Shown here in pieces: positions 46,664 through 60,327 of a stretch of DNA of 64,000 bases (positions are counted from its first letter, which is position 1; each line of letters opens with the position of its first letter). Below the pieces are notes generated by a model. The model was not told the DNA's origin, did not search any database, and was given only the letters and a program-made list of their open reading frames with translations. Position numbers and translations under genes: made by a program. Source of the stretch: Eunapius fragilis (Eukaryota > Porifera > Demospongiae > Spongillida > Spongillidae); contig OY811972.1 of assembly GCA_963681505.1 (NCBI GenBank), positions 14,649,004 to 14,713,003 of the forward strand. The letters are read 5' to 3'.

Positions 46664-49600
46664 TTACATCCTTGTTAAAATGGCCATGATTGTCATCACA
46701 AAGCTGCCCAAAACTGGTATGTTCATTGAAGAACTTCCGCAGGTGGTTTGATCTGTGTATGGGCACTTCACCTGAATTGCTGGGCTTACGGCTCCAGACA
46801 TGCTCTGTACAGATGAAAAAAAAATTATACAGAAGTAGCATAATAGCAATGTGCATACCCCATTTCTAGCATCACAAATAGCATAGAATATTGCATTTGT
46901 TTGTATCATTTGAAGGTCATCCTTCTGCTTTTGGGTCCAGGCCAGACTTCCAAAGATTGTCTTCAAACCGGTGTAATAATCCGGTGTTGATGAATTAAAT
47001 AGTTCCCTCAGTGCTTGGAGTTGAGCAGGACTGCAATAAATGAAATAAATACTGTTCACAAAACTCCAAAGCCTGAGATGCTGGCCAGAACATTGCATCA
47101 CACACATGCACTCACGCACGTACACACACCCCACACACACACACGTACGCATCACATTCACACACACATGCACACACATGCACACGCATAAACACAACTA
47201 ATGCCTCACATACTCAAAATTGGATGAAATAAAAGTACTGTAACTTTGTCTAATACTGCCGGTAAGACAAGAAGCAAGTTCTATTCGAGGGTAGTACACC
47301 GCAAATGAAAGGCACATCTCGTCATATGTGGATTCTCCTCCCTACAAGGCAACAATGTAAGCCATGAGCACCAGATTTTATTAATAAACACTGCACCATA
47401 CCACCGTTACGTTGTTTACACCACTAGAGTTGTATCTACAAGCTACTTGCAGTATGTCTCCCTGAAGGATGATTAATGTCACCTTAGTATTGCAGTAAGT
47501 AACATTCAACTCACCGGCAGTACGTTGACCTGGTTAGTTAGAATATTGGTCTGCTGGAAATTAAAATCATATCGTAGGTTTTGATCTATGGGGGGAAGTT
47601 CCTGCAATCCTCCACAAGTGCTTGTTGGTCGGAAGTGGCGAAGTGTTACCCCTCGACCTTATGAGGAAAGAGAAGCATACATGCAGCAGCAGGAGTATTG
47701 CAGCGTCATTTATGTGTACGACATTACCAACAACATGAGTGTGCAGCAAATTCGCAAATATATTTATGCCAGTGGGAGGGATCATCTGGTGCGGTATAAT
47801 AATGAGATTTGATTAACATACAGAGCCAATAACTACACCTACAGCAGCAGAACACAAAGGCAAGCACGCTCCATACACAGTGAAGCTGGGGTCTCTGGGA
47901 GGAATTATCATCAGTGGTGTGACGAGGGATCCTGCGACCAGAATTCCTGCTTCATAGGTCGGGGGTATGCTGGTGTATGTAAAAACAAGCCCTGAGCTGT
48001 CTATGACTCCTGTGGATTAGATACATGTAGTGGGCATGTAATTTTTTTTTTTAAATATAGGAGACAAACACCTTACCAGAGACCAATGAAGGGTTGTTGT
48101 AGTGCATTTCCAAAACAGCATACTGTTCAGTGACTGAACCTCCAATGGGATATGCTATACCACTTGGATATATGAAGTCCTTTATAACAGTAGAGGGACT
48201 GGGTTAGTTACATTGCACTGGCAGCTGCTTTGGTTGGTGCTCATGAACATTTCCACCAACAGCCCAATCTGCTATCACTGGCCTCCCAAGTCTGCACCCA
48301 CGTATCGTTGGAGTACCTTGATTGCAGTCATAACCACGCCCAACATCAGTGGTCTCATTCAATGACAGACATTGGTAGACAAGCATGTGATGTACGTGCA
48401 TTGTACTGCTGGGAGATATCTTTGGAGATATCTGACGGAAGTGAGGGGCAGTAATGTCTATTACAATGCATAAATCCCATGCATACAGTTTGCAAACACT
48501 TACATGCTACACTCTAATAACGTACCCTAGTGATGTATTGCTTCTGCGTAATGACTGCACTGGGTAACTTGAATCCTGCACACCAGTAGGTCGTAGTTTT
48601 AGTCGGGATAGGCACCTATTACAAGATGAGTTACATGAGCAATTACAGCTGTTATTAATGCAACCCAATAGCCACAAGTTTCTCATCTGCATATGCACGG
48701 CCTGGCAACTGCTATAAGTTATTTCTTGTGATAGTTTTTTTTTTTTGCATCATCACTCAGCCAAACAAATAGATAAACATACTGTCGTACTATGAAAGCA
48801 TATGGCATAATGTCCCAGTATTAACCACCTTAGTGCAGCCAAAAACAGCTCGTCCGATTGTTGATTTCCCATGCCGGCAGTTATGTGAGGGGCCAATGGT
48901 TGCTTTTTGTCATGACTATTAACTATTTACGCACATATTTTTAATAATTTAGCGAGCCAATAATACGTGCGTAAATATTACGTGGTAAATAGTTCATGGT
49001 GCGGCTTTCTTGTCATATTATTTTTTTGTGATCGACTTCTCTGATTAGTGAAGGTAGACTAACTTTTGTGTCAGCGGCTTTATGAAACGTTTGTGTGCTG
49101 TGGATTAAAAGATAACGATCAGACTGTTTGCATTGGTTGCACTTCGCGCATGCGCTATTATTCATGCACGTCTTCGTAGTCTCTTCGCTAGAACTGACCT
49201 GGTTAACAGCGACGGTAAAATTCTGGGCATCGCTGGGTTGTGGAGGAACATCGACCAGCCCTCCGAGTAGGTTGAGGCTAACTGATCCTCTTTCTTTTTC
49301 CCCGTGGTAAGTTAGGGAGATGTCCGCGGGGTCTGCCGCCCCCCAACTGAAGACCACCTTGGCTGTGTTTTTCTGAACAATGTGGTTATAAGAGAGACCA
49401 ACATTATACATGTATATGCATGCATTATTTACTTAGTCGTACCCAGCCAGACCCACTTCATAGCAGCAGGAATCACGTAGCAATGACCGCCATTGTGAAG
49501 TGGGTCTGGGTACGAGGGGTGGGGGGTTGGGGCATGACTATTGTTTTATTGTGCAATCTGCACAGGGGGAATAAATCGGCCTTGAATATGCATGCCCGCT

Positions 49601-50554
49601 GTACTTTTTGATTCAGGATTGGTTGTTAGAAGCCGAGACAATATATTATTCAATGATACACCTAAGTGACCTAAGTCTCTTCTGATGACTTAATGCTAAA
49701 ATGCTATTACTGTACTGCATTAGCTGGCTTGGAAGATGAGAGCGATAAAAGCTGTATCTGGTTACTTTAACTTGAATCGTTGTTATCATTTTGATCAACA
49801 CGTATTTACTACCTAAGAAAATAAACATTTTGTGTGGAGATTCTAGGGAAGTATTATCTAAGGTCATCTTTAAACACAGCCCAAAGTCTCTATCTGGAAA
49901 AAAAAAAAAAAAAAAAGAATTCCTCTATCCGAAAAAAAATCCGGATCGGAGTGCTCTATCTGCAGCACCATATCGTAAGGTCGGGCCACGCGCAACTGTG
50001 AACTGAAACAAGCGTTAGGCTAGCATTTTTCTCAGTTTTACCTTGACGTCTCGGTCATTGCTGTCACACGTGACCCACTTCCTTGTAAAGGTAAGGTTGG
50101 TGTAGCCGTTGGTCTCGCTACCAGACAGAAGGGACCAGTCCTGGCTGGGATCTATCGGAGAAGCTGCGTTGGCATTGGCGTAGCGATCCTGCCGGCATGC
50201 ATGGTGAATAAATTAAGGGAATACGCCGTAGTATATTCTCGAACAGCATTCAGCATGCGGTACGTGCCGCGTAATACTTACATGGAAGTGGCTGCTGCCG
50301 TCGCTGGCGATCCATCCAATTACCACGTCTGATCCCACCATCCCTCCGTCGGGGGACAACCCAAACCCCACCCACCCCGTTGTCTGCACTACCACGTTGA
50401 ATGTAATTATCTTCTGTGTGCCGTCGAAGGTCCAATAAAGTTGATAGAGCGCATGACCAGTAGCAGGGTCAGTGGCCAGAGTAGAGGAGAAAGGGAATGA
50501 CCCCAACGCCACGGGTAGAAGCGATATAGTCACCAAATACATTGCTAAATCCAT
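46664..50554 (-). CDS. MOXD1: DBH-like monooxygenase (MOXD1 type), complete, 13 exons
   Basis: Exons (minus): 50554-50282, 50188-50042, 49372-49199, 48615-48526, 48431-48249, 48179-48077, 48009-47843, 47785-47728, 47657-47515, 47461-47405, 47341-47214, 47030-46859, 46804-46664. Every join is in phase; total 611 codons, close to human MOXD1. Order: signal peptide (~1-19), DOMON domain (~25-190), two copper monooxygenase domains. Copper ligands: HVHHM (240-244) and MHYNNP (H315) for site H; LHTH (394, 396) and YDEMC (M474) for site M. The C-terminus is hydrophobic (IPVLGSFVMTIMAILTRM), fitting membrane or GPI anchoring. DBH-family enzymes hydroxylate with O2 and ascorbate in the secretory pathway; the MOXD1 substrate is not established. 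No breaks. Confidence 0.92.
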
Positions 50555-50772
50555 GACTGACCAGAATTGACTGACTAAATAACTTAATCAACTTAAATAC
50601 TGCGGAGGGCCAGGGTATACTGTATTGCATGCGCACGTGATACGCTGTCTAAGGGCGTCGTTCCGTTGACCATAGGTATTACGCATAATATATATATCTT
50701 TACGTTAACTAACGCGCTTGATCAGCTACCATGCGGAGACATTTTGACTTCTATATATATGCAGGTTAGAAG

Positions 50773-51411
50773 CATCAGTAGCAACTGGTATGGTACACTT
50801 GACTTGCGCAACATCTGAAACACGCAACACGCACTTGTAACAAACTCATATATGAAGCACAAAACTGACAAACTTGCCAAAGTTGAGGCACAATAAACGC
50901 ACCGTTTTTCATTGTAGCCATGCCGCTATGAACAATTATTACCTGTTTTGGATGAAGAAGTGGGCGGTGATACTAGTCAAACTGACATCATCCAACTATG
51001 AGCAAGGGCGGAAAGATACCGAAATATCATCGCTATATAGGGGAAATAGCCCACTTAGGGGCCCTTTGACAGTATGCTGCAGTGATGCCCAAACTCCTTG
51101 TCCTGCTCTCGGCCGTGGCTCATAGCTGGATGATGCTTGGTTCTGACAGAGATAATGTGCATAATATTATCTCTGTGAAAATCTTCTCAGTTTGACTAGT
51201 GTACCACCGCCCAGTTCTTCAGCCAAAACAGGTAATAAATGTTCATACATGTAACGGCATGGCTAAAATGAAATTCATTCGAAAACGGTGCGTTCACTGT
51301 GCCTCAACTTTGGCAAGTTTGTTTTGTACTTAATTCATATATGAGTTTGTTACAAGCGCGTGGTGCGTGTTTCAGATGTCTCGCTAGTAACCATACCAGT
51401 TGCTACTGATG
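50773..51411. mobile_element. Foldback element with ~215-bp arms
   Basis: The left arm 50773-50985 (catcagtagcaactggtatg ... tactagtcaaactga) pairs with the right arm 51187-51411 with small differences; the centre has its own hairpin (agataatgtgcataatatta). No transposase frame. It lies 220 bp upstream of the MOXD1-like start, on the promoter side. Confidence 0.85.
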
Positions 51412-53629
51412 TTCCTAATTACTATTGTGCCGCAACTTTGGCAATGCTATTTCTGAACGATTAAGAACAAGATTTTACGTCGAGAAAAGAGGCTCAATGG
51501 ATGCTGTAATCTTCTTTTAGCATAAACCGAGCGCGTAACAATATTAAATGCCCGAACACTTTTAGCCCTTAATAAATACGCATCGCTCGAAAATGCGCGA
51601 ACAGTTTCCCGGGTTCAGAATCTGGCTCGACCAAAATGTTTAGAGGTTTATGCTGAAGCTATGTCCAATAATCGTCCCAATTCCATGTGGAGAAATGGCC
51701 CATACATCAGCGGTCATCTTTCATTAATTTTTATTTTGAATTCTAAATGAACTCAAAAATTGGCCGGTCTGAATTCGAATTGTATTTTTCAGTGAGTTAT
51801 AATTTAGCAACGTTATACAAAACTCAAAACAAAAAATTTAATACTATCGCAGGTAATTATAATTTCAACACTGCCGTTAGCTTCAATAAGCAGCTTAGCA
51901 GCATTTCGTTAATAAACTCATATCCATTTGATCACGTATAAACGCACTCGCATGCATCCAGCCCCACCCCATCCGACGTCGAGGGGTGGATGCGCATCAA
52001 TTAGCACATAGACGGCCAACCACATTTTGTGAAGGTGAGTTATGTACAATTGCGGATTCTTACTAAGTGCAGAATGGCATATTGTTACTGTTACAGTTAG
52101 CAGTGGCGGATATGCATCAGTACTATGCTTACATATCCCCTCTTCCTGAAGGCTGCGTACCCCATGAAGCTTTATTAGAAATAGCCATTCGTCATGAAAC
52201 AAATATTAGCCCTAACAAGAAATGTTCGTGGCACACTCCTTTGTATAATTGCCACCTCCGTCTTTGTAACATGTAATCCCAATTAGTGCAACCTAGTCAC
52301 TCCTACATAGGTAGTCAGTACATTACAATAGCTATTGGTCACTTAACTACAACATCAAAAACAGATAGGTCCGGGCACGGCTGACTGACGATAAGTGGCA
52401 CGTGATGATCGTCTTGTATATGGGGTGTATCTCATTAACCATTGAACTGAAGTGCGACTTGAAGGCCCTAAGCTCTGAAAAAATGATGATAAATAAGCAC
52501 ACTGACTACTCTCATATAATCCGTGAGCACCTAAGGAAAACATCATTTGGTTGGGAAACTATTGATGATGAAATGAGATAAAATGAATGAACCTTGCATA
52601 ATTAATGTGGAAGTGTGGATATACGTACCTAAGGTGCACAAAATAACTCAAAAAAATGCCACATAGTCCCCTCATTGCAAATCCGAGAGCACCTAGTCAA
52701 TATATATATATTTTTTCTGCAGTTAGCTGCAGTTATCTGAATGCATCAATATATTTTCTATGGACATTGATAGGTAGTTGACAAAATCACGCACGCGGGT
52801 CCGTAAATAGTTGATCCAAAAGTACGTCAAAAATTGGACTGGAATTTGTGAAATTTTGAGAAGTATACAAAGAAGTGTAGAAACTTGCTCCATTACTTCA
52901 GAGGCTTACCCAACTTCATTGCTCGATCGTGGAAGGTAATTGGTTGTAGATTGCAGTGCGATTGCGTAAATTCAAGCTACTTCGCGATCCAACAATATCA
53001 GGCGCATTCAATTTATAGTAAAATTTTGCGAATGGATCTTGACTTTGTCTTTTGATGCACAATCACAGAATCACAGAATAGTAATTTTTATTTACTATAG
53101 GTTCAAGTTAATTACACTATAGAATTTCAGGAGATTTGGATGGTGCCCAAAGGGTGCTTTAATGGTTTAGGCGTTTTGTATTGGCCTGCTTGAAAACACA
53201 GATCATTTTATTTAAAAAATACTGTTTAATGCTTCAGCATAATAGATTTGCTTATATTTCATATCTACAAAGCTTAACCAAGTAGCTATTTTTTGTAACA
53301 CAATTTTTTGTTATTAAGTTGTGACAACTCTATTTATTACACACCCTATTCTTTGAAGCACATAGTTGTAAACCAAATCCACTTGAAGTATTAACAAAGT
53401 AGTCTATGTTTATTGTTTTAGAATTTTAATAAGATGGTGCCCACACGGAGACATTATGAAGCCTTTCATTCATATGTATACGCATGCATGCACACAATAA
53501 CGTTCCAATCTGCTTTGTTGCTATTAAGAATTAAAACTGTTCTTGTTCTAGAGTGCCTCATTGAAGAATATAAAAATGATTTAAGTTAGCATGGGGCCCT
53601 TACAGCTCCTGTATTAAGGAATGGTTAGT
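51412..53629. other. AT-rich non-coding region
   Basis: No firm exon. A + frame at 52100-52276 (PLPEGCVPHEALLEIAIRHE) after a possible acceptor near 52100 is the only protein-like stretch and has no identified relatives. Confidence 0.4.
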
Positions 53630-54950
53630 TTTGTATATAAACTACAAATTAACCAATGACAACCCAAATGAAACAGCCAAGATAGTTGAAAAACTAGCAA
53701 CAGAGCATTTCAACCTAAAGGCATTGTGCACTTCCATTCATCGCTTGCTTCAAATTGTCAGGGATATGAAGAAGCACCTTTCTAGAGCGTGGGATGATAT
53801 TGTTTGTATCAAAATCTGCCATTTGGACTTCCATTTGATAATCCCCAAAGTACATGCACATATCCAACCTTTTCACTGTCAGTTCATTCTGTACACAGCA
53901 GTCAACCAAGCACTTCCTGTCTCATGCCAACTAAGCTTAGATCAGACTGCAGTAATTGTGGAAATAGAAGAAGTGCAGTACGGCAATTATCACTTCAAAT
54001 GAAGCTCTCAAGGCTAAGCTCCGAGCTGTTAAAATGCAGAACTGCTATCTTTTTAAAAAGTAAGCAGGAAGTCAACATTTGAAAAAACTACGTTCTAAAT
54101 TGCGAAGTGTGAAAAAAGAAATGATGGCAAGTAATGCAATGGTTAAGAAGTTGACAGAGGAAAATGTGTTATTAAGAAATAAAAGCAGTCCGGCTGAAGT
54201 GAGGCAATTAAAACATCACTGGTTGAATTGCATTCTTATCGCAGATTCAAAATAACTTCTAAAAATAGAGAACGCAATTTGAAACAAGTTAATTATGAAT
54301 TAAAGAAACAAGTATGCAAAACAGAAAACAAGCTAGGAAAGTCAGGCATGCATGCCAAGTGCATGAGCAAAACATTGCAAAAACACAGGATCAACGACAA
54401 AAACGCATGAATCAAAAGAAGGAGGACAGTTTTAAAAGAAGTATTGAAAGGAAATTACGTTCTGTTGCAGAAAATTTAGAACATTTGGAGAAAGAGTTTC
54501 CCAGAACTGTCTGAGGCTCAGAGAAGTACATTACTAACTGCTATGTCAGATAATTCATCCCTTAATGGCCTTTACTTTGAACATGTTTGGTATGTAAATG
54601 AATATAATGTACTCTATAATGGACACATCATTTTTATGAAATCTTTAACAAAATCTAAAATTCCAAAAGTCATAGTCACATATTGGAAAACAGATGAAGC
54701 AGAGGAAGACGGGGAGAATGTTACAACTACAACATATGGGCTACTAGCAGATTATATTGCTGGTGACCTTAGCTTAAGTGGTGGACTTAATTTATCCGTG
54801 AACTTTTGGCATCCATTTATTGTTATTGCAAATGAGCTATTTAATAGTGACTTAATCTGTCTAGATTTTGCTTCATGTTTAACAGGTTTGAATCTTAATT
54901 TTAACTGTGCACATACGGATCATAATGACCTTTGTTATATTGACTTATAA
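53630..54950 (+). pseudogene. Broken coiled-coil frame, probably mobile-element derived
   Basis: Pieces in changing frames: IVEKLATEHFNLKALCTSIH, CSNCGNRRSAVRQL, a Lys/Glu-rich coiled coil (KLRSKLRSVKKEMMASNAMV, KKLTEENVLLRNK), LEHLEKEFPELSEAQR, then YFEHVWYVNEYNVLYNGHII, KVIVTYWKTDE, YGLLADYIAGDL. The last pattern (VWY...Y.G.I...VTYW...Y..L..DY..GDL) occurs, from memory, at the end of multi-copy genes in sponges and cnidarians. Several shifts and stops. Family name uncertain. Confidence 0.45.
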
Positions 54951-55439
54951 TACATGAAAATCACATTATCAAGCAGTGTTAAGTGCATCTCTATGTATAA
55001 TACTAGTCAGACTATGTGTATTAAGGTTTTGGTTAAGGTTGCGCACTTATAAATATCTCTGTATTGAATAGAAACTCAACCGGAACAGTTTTTGTCCCAC
55101 TCATCCCATTCATTCGCATACATTATCGATAGTTTTTATTTTGATCTTTAAAATTACGTGGTACTCGCATGGAGATGCATAATCGAACATATACGATATC
55201 TTTGAAATGCAGAAATTTTGCTCTTTCCAGTGGTATACAATTTATTGCGAAAAAAAAATTGTCAACTGCCTAACATTGAATTACGCAATGACCGAATACC
55301 GCGTAATCCTTTTGACCGCCAATTTCTCGATATGCGTTGACTCTGAGTGAAGATATTTGGGACAATTCATTTGACAAGACTGTGATGATAGAAAATGAAA
55401 GTTATGAAAGGTGATAGTCACATGACGCAAATTGTTTAT

Positions 55440-56024
55440 TACAACTTGTATGACTTTTGGTATAATGAGGGAATCTTCACTTAACCATATGTTTTTCATG
55501 ACATGTCTTGCAGTACCCCAAAAATGTTATGCATGGCATTGATATCAATGATCTGAAACTTTATGCAATTAAAGTATTCCAAATGCATCAAAGTTGTCCC
55601 ACATAGTAACTCGACCTTTTGTTTTGCAACATTGCTGACCTTCTGTTGTCCTGAAAAGGCTTGTGCGCAATGGCCTTATGGAGCTGAAACAGTACTGAAA
55701 TCATCACCATAACACATCACTCCATCAGTTTCAAGTTATGGGTTTGTCTCAAAATTTTTTATGCACTTTAAGCAACCACATTTTGCCAAGTGGCCATAAC
55801 TTTCTTGCTGCTGGTTTGTCACAGGTTACACAAAGCAAGGCAGCTCTTAAAATGATGGGGCTATGTGCATGTGGGGATAGTATTTGAATTCCATCTTTCC
55901 ATAAAATGTTTAGCTCTTCAACAAGTCGATCAGGGTATGTATTGATGCGCAATGAAGGTTCATGGGGTCCTGCAGCTGGTATTAAACCTACTAAAATAAT
56001 GTTTCTTTTTTTTTTTAAGCACAC
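55440..56024 (-). pseudogene. EnSpm/CACTA (Tnp2-type) transposase fragment, second copy
   Basis: The minus strand reads NIILVGLIPAAGPHEPSL, INTYPDRLVEELNILWKDG and IILRAALLCVTCDKPAARKL, then after a shift LEYFNCIKFQIIDINAMHN and, in another frame, GTARHVMKNIW. Motif order matches 45790-46640 but the sequence differs, so it is a separate lineage. Frameshifted relic. Confidence 0.8.
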
Positions 56025-57065
56025 CGCAGATGCAGAACGACTAAAAAAATAACATCAACACTATAAAGGGAGTGTTTGTAAGGATTGAACTCATCCACAT
56101 TCAGCAATAGTCAAAAATGGATTGTTGTTTGCATGCATGAACTCTTTCCACACTCTTCCATCACATATGTAGTGCAGTGCATTGGTAGGGATCGTTCTTT
56201 GCCCTCACAGGCTGGCAGGACACCTGGCATGGACGACAATAAAAGAGCAATTTCAATGACTGCAAGAGATTTGAGCGTATAACCGTTTTCATCGCGTGAC
56301 TTAATAGAATTCATCGGTAATGGATTTAAAATGTGAAGTATAGGGATGTACATGTACTTATATGTACATTTTCATTTCAACTAGAATAATCATGTGCATG
56401 CCTACTTGAATATCAACTACCATACATGTGAGAAAATTCTTGTAACTATCTCTCCTAGCACCCTCCTACTCCTAATAGTCCGCTCCCCCCCCCCCCCCCC
56501 CCTCCCCTCAATCCCGGCTTTTGACTGTATGTTGAATTATTGTCTGCCATTATTATTATTCTTTTCTTTCACCCAAGTGCCGAAACGTTAACGTTATCAA
56601 AATGATCAATTAATCTTCTAGCTGGGGCTGGCATACAAGCTACAAAAGTGCCGTCTTTAGTACTAAACAATAGATGCAGGTACACAAAAGGACGTCCCTA
56701 TTGTTTCGTTCTTTCGCTAGCACCGCTATTGTTATACGGTTTATATTACTGTAAGTGGTGGGGAAATTAAAGATATATACACGTTCTTCAGCCAAATACT
56801 TCATCCCTATCAGTGCACACAGGGTTTAGTGGGTGAAGCCGAAATCCAAAGTCACCTATTTATTACCCCCCTCCCCCGTATGTGTGTGTGTATGTGTGTA
56901 TATGTGCGTGTGTGTGCGTGTGTGTGCGTGTGTGTGCGTGTGTGTGTGCGTGTGTGTGTGTGTGCATGTGTTGCGTGTGTGTGTGTGTGAGTATATAGGC
57001 ATAAGGCGCGATGGTTGCGATAGCGAGAAAACATGCCTCAGGTTGTGAACATAAGACTACACAGC
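56025..57065. other. Intergenic with C run and GT-rich microsatellite
   Basis: C run at about 56485-56502; interrupted (GT/GC)n at about 56880-56990. No exon seen. Confidence 0.6.
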
Positions 57066-57377
57066 AAACCTCACATTTACTATGTTGATATATCCCACTA
57101 CTGATGACCGTAGTAATGTAAATTCAACTTTTCTCTGGTGCATATGTAAGTCTAGCCTATAAACGATTATAATTTGTGGAAAATATTGTGTGGCAAGAAG
57201 CAAAATGCAGATATGACCTGACATCACAAGATTGCCACTAATTATAATCGCTTATCGAGTATCGATATAGACGGCACAATTACCGCTGGTAAACAGAGAA
57301 AAGTTTGAATTTACATTACTACTGTCATAGTGGGAAACTGAGTATATTTGTAAACATTGTACATGTGAGGTTTGCTG
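57066..57377. mobile_element. Palindromic MITE, family 3, beside copy B
   Basis: The left arm (gcaaacctcaca...cccacta...agtaatgtaaattcaactt ttctctgg) pairs with the right arm (cagagaaaagtttgaattta cattact...tagtggga...tgaggtttgc), arms about 75-85 bp around about 150 bp. The same element occurs at 61721-62079; only its right end remains at about 14035-14080 beside copy A. Confidence 0.85.
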
Positions 57378-57551
57378 TGCAGCTTATATTTACAACCTGA
57401 GGCATGTTATGGCGAATGCATACTGCACATCAAGCCATCAATTGTGCCATACACACAAATCCAATGAATACAGAAACTGGTCAGTTAGTTCCTAAACAGA
57501 GGGCACGACAATACCCCAAATTTGTGAAAATGTACTTGTACTCTGAGAGCT

Positions 57552-59887
57552 TTAGTTCTGACGCAGAATATCTTCTGACCAATAGTTTTCTGTGTATGAC
57601 AGCGTATTGTTTGTCACTTCCTTTTCTATTGAAGGTGAGAGCTGGTACAATGAATCTAAATGACTTTCAACCGATAAGGAAACTGTATATGCTAATGTCA
57701 GTGTTGGTTTGAAATCAGGATCAGGTTTCTGAATGTGGGACAAGAGGATTGGTGGTGAAAAAGGAAACATTTAATTTGCAAACATGCTGTGCGACGGACA
57801 CCAATATGCATCTAACATATTATGCATACCACCTCTATATAGTCCCCACGCTGAGATGCTGATCCATTTATGCATTCCCTCATGTATTACATCATCAGTA
57901 AATTACCTCACGGATTGTGCATCCTAATGACCGGAGGTCATGTCTCCTGTGGAGAGAGACCAGACATATGGCATATGGGATCGCTGCTGCGAAAAAGGGA
58001 CTAACGCATGTTTTCTCAAACTTTCAATTATTGAATATTCTAAGAGATGCCTATAATTTCATTCTAATGCTTTGGTAAATGGTCTATCCATTACGGATTT
58101 AAAACGGCCTAATTTTTTAAAAATTATGTGTACACATTTCTATTGCACACGCATCCACTTTGATGGTCGTTTCTGATATGTATATATATAACACTGGATT
58201 ATTGGTATGAGAAGGAATATAACACAGTATTATGGAAGGAGCATCAAAGTTGACTTGTGCAATTGATATATATAACATGGATAGTTACAATTCAGGTCAT
58301 TGCAACTCCACAATGGTCAGACCAATTTCCACTGTATAATAGAACGATGTACAGGACCAATAAAATAGCCAATAATCTAAAACCTTGTAAAAAACTTGTG
58401 TTGGGTCTCATTTCTGATTGATTATGCCAACTGCATACCTGCTATATATTTTCCTTTGCCGTAGAATGAGGATGGTGGCAACAGCGAGAACAAGGAAGAT
58501 CACGACCAGTATGCTCATGACAATATAACGAAGTTTAGTTGGTGTGTTGAGCGTTGCGACATCTAAATTTGATTTTGCAGCACTTACGTATGATGTAAGG
58601 TTAAGTGATACTGTGGCTGTAGTTAGAGATGAAGGGCTGCCTTTGGTGCTGGATGGCACATGGGATTGAACTGGTGCATGGGAAAGTGTTGACAAAGACC
58701 AATAATCAAGTGACGGAGATTTAATTTGCTGGGATGGCTGCTGTTGGTAGGTTGGTAGGTTGTATGTAATCTGTAGACCAGTTACCCCAGAAGTGGCAGT
58801 TGGTGTAATCGGGAATTCGGATACGAGCAACTGTGAGTGTAGTGATGAAACCACACAACGTACAGGAGGCACAAAGAAAAGTGTAGGCTTGGCTTGATTG
58901 TGTCGGTAGCATGCTGAAAACCAACACGTGGCATCAAGTGATGCAGCCACACCCATCAAAGTAGTATCTCCTTTATTGTTATATACTTGATCCAATGCAT
59001 CATGGCCCATGTCTATGGTGACCTAGAAAACATAAGTTACGTTACTCCAGGCAGGTAACATGAACCTTGCGCCAGAGAAATTTTCAGTGGCTGGTTTGGG
59101 GGTGGGTGTCGACATGTAACCTTAGGATGACATCAAACGGGGATACGGTTCAGTAAAACGCAATATTTAGTTAGACCTCGTTAGTATAGCGCACTCGAAT
59201 TCCCTCGTTAGATTTATTGAAAATTATTTCATGGTTAACGCGGGTACCATCTACAACGTGCAGTCTATGCCCTAAGAGTGCGTTTTTAACTACTAAAAAG
59301 TAGCAATGCCAGTTCGTAATACACTAGCTCTTCTACTCTAAAATATATTCGTTTCTGAGTCATTAGATGTTAGATCTATCGAAATACCGCTCTTCAGAGG
59401 CGATAGCCCCTATTTGCCGTCCAAAAAACGCTGTTAAACCTGAAAATCACCGCCATTTCCCTTCGAAAATGCAATGAATTGCATTCGAAACGTGACGAGT
59501 TTTCAATGAAATTATTTAATGACCTATCGATATATGGAAGTGCTGAGAACGGCGCGCCTCTAGCTCGATACAGTCCAGTGATGCATTTTTGCTTTCAGTG
59601 TACATTTTGAAATACAGTGTACACTGTCAGATTTGCATTTTAACCCATTGTTTTCAAGTAAAGATAATTACAGCTGAAAAAAATATATATGAGCAAGTCA
59701 CTAGATCCTTGTATGCGTATGTAGCGCACTTGATGGTATTCGGTGAATTGCACACTTACTTTGCTGGGGCTGATGCAGCTGTACTCCAGAACCATGAGGT
59801 ACACGGCCTGATTTATGTTCCAAGCTAAAACCAGTTCGCTCGGTTTGCACGTCCGTATGGCCAGTGTGTCCGAAGGATTGACGCTCG
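57552..59887 (-). CDS. Single-pass membrane protein family, copy B (tail truncated)
   Basis: Exons (minus): 59887-59760, 59022-58439, 57946-57907 (40-nt microexon), 57728-57552. Lengths, phases and splice sites match copy A. The ectodomain exon keeps IRTCKPSELVLAWNI, and exon 2 starts VTIDMGHDALDQVYNNKGDT, with the paired LDATCWFSACY, Ser/Thr/Pro stalk and span IVMSILVVIFLVLAVATILI. The tail diverges (NTLSYTENYWSEDIL) and ends at TAA where copies A and C have TAT, losing the last 13 residues. The first intron is about 740 bp, without the transposon of copy A. No signal-peptide exon found. Confidence 0.75.
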
Positions 59888-59943
59888 CTGCAAAGCAGTG
59901 CGGGAATCCAGTGCGTTAAAACCAACCGTTTAACTCGTTATCA

Positions 59944-60327
59944 GTGGTTCTCACCTGTAAGACAGCTGGAATCAAAGCCCCCAGCGGGCACAAACCAATT
60001 GATGACTTGCACAAACACAGCAAGGCGCACCAGGTTAGGATACCACCTGCGAACCATCGCGAGACACATATCACCCTCTATGATTATATTTTAAATGCTA
60101 AGAAGGTCCTGGCTTGCAGCAACAAAAAAAAATCACATCCAGCAACAACGCTAAATAACCTTATGAATGGCTTAAGTTCGAAGCCTCTTGAGCACGTGAG
60201 GGGAAGTTACGGAATCGTCTGGTGGTTTGTGGAGAAGAAGGTGTATCAGTTTCCTCGTCGTGTACTAGTGGGAGGAAACGTTCGGCAACTTAGCCCAAAA
60301 ATTTTATTGCATGGTTGTGGGAAGTGA
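59944..60327 (+). other. Open frame of unknown nature
   Basis: A 127-codon + frame with protein-like stretches (SYGIVWWFVEKKVYQFPRRV, GGNVRQLSPKILLHG). Its first part overlaps sequence shared with copy A's flank, where the frame is not kept. It could be a mobile-element C-terminus. I do not recognise it. Confidence 0.25.
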
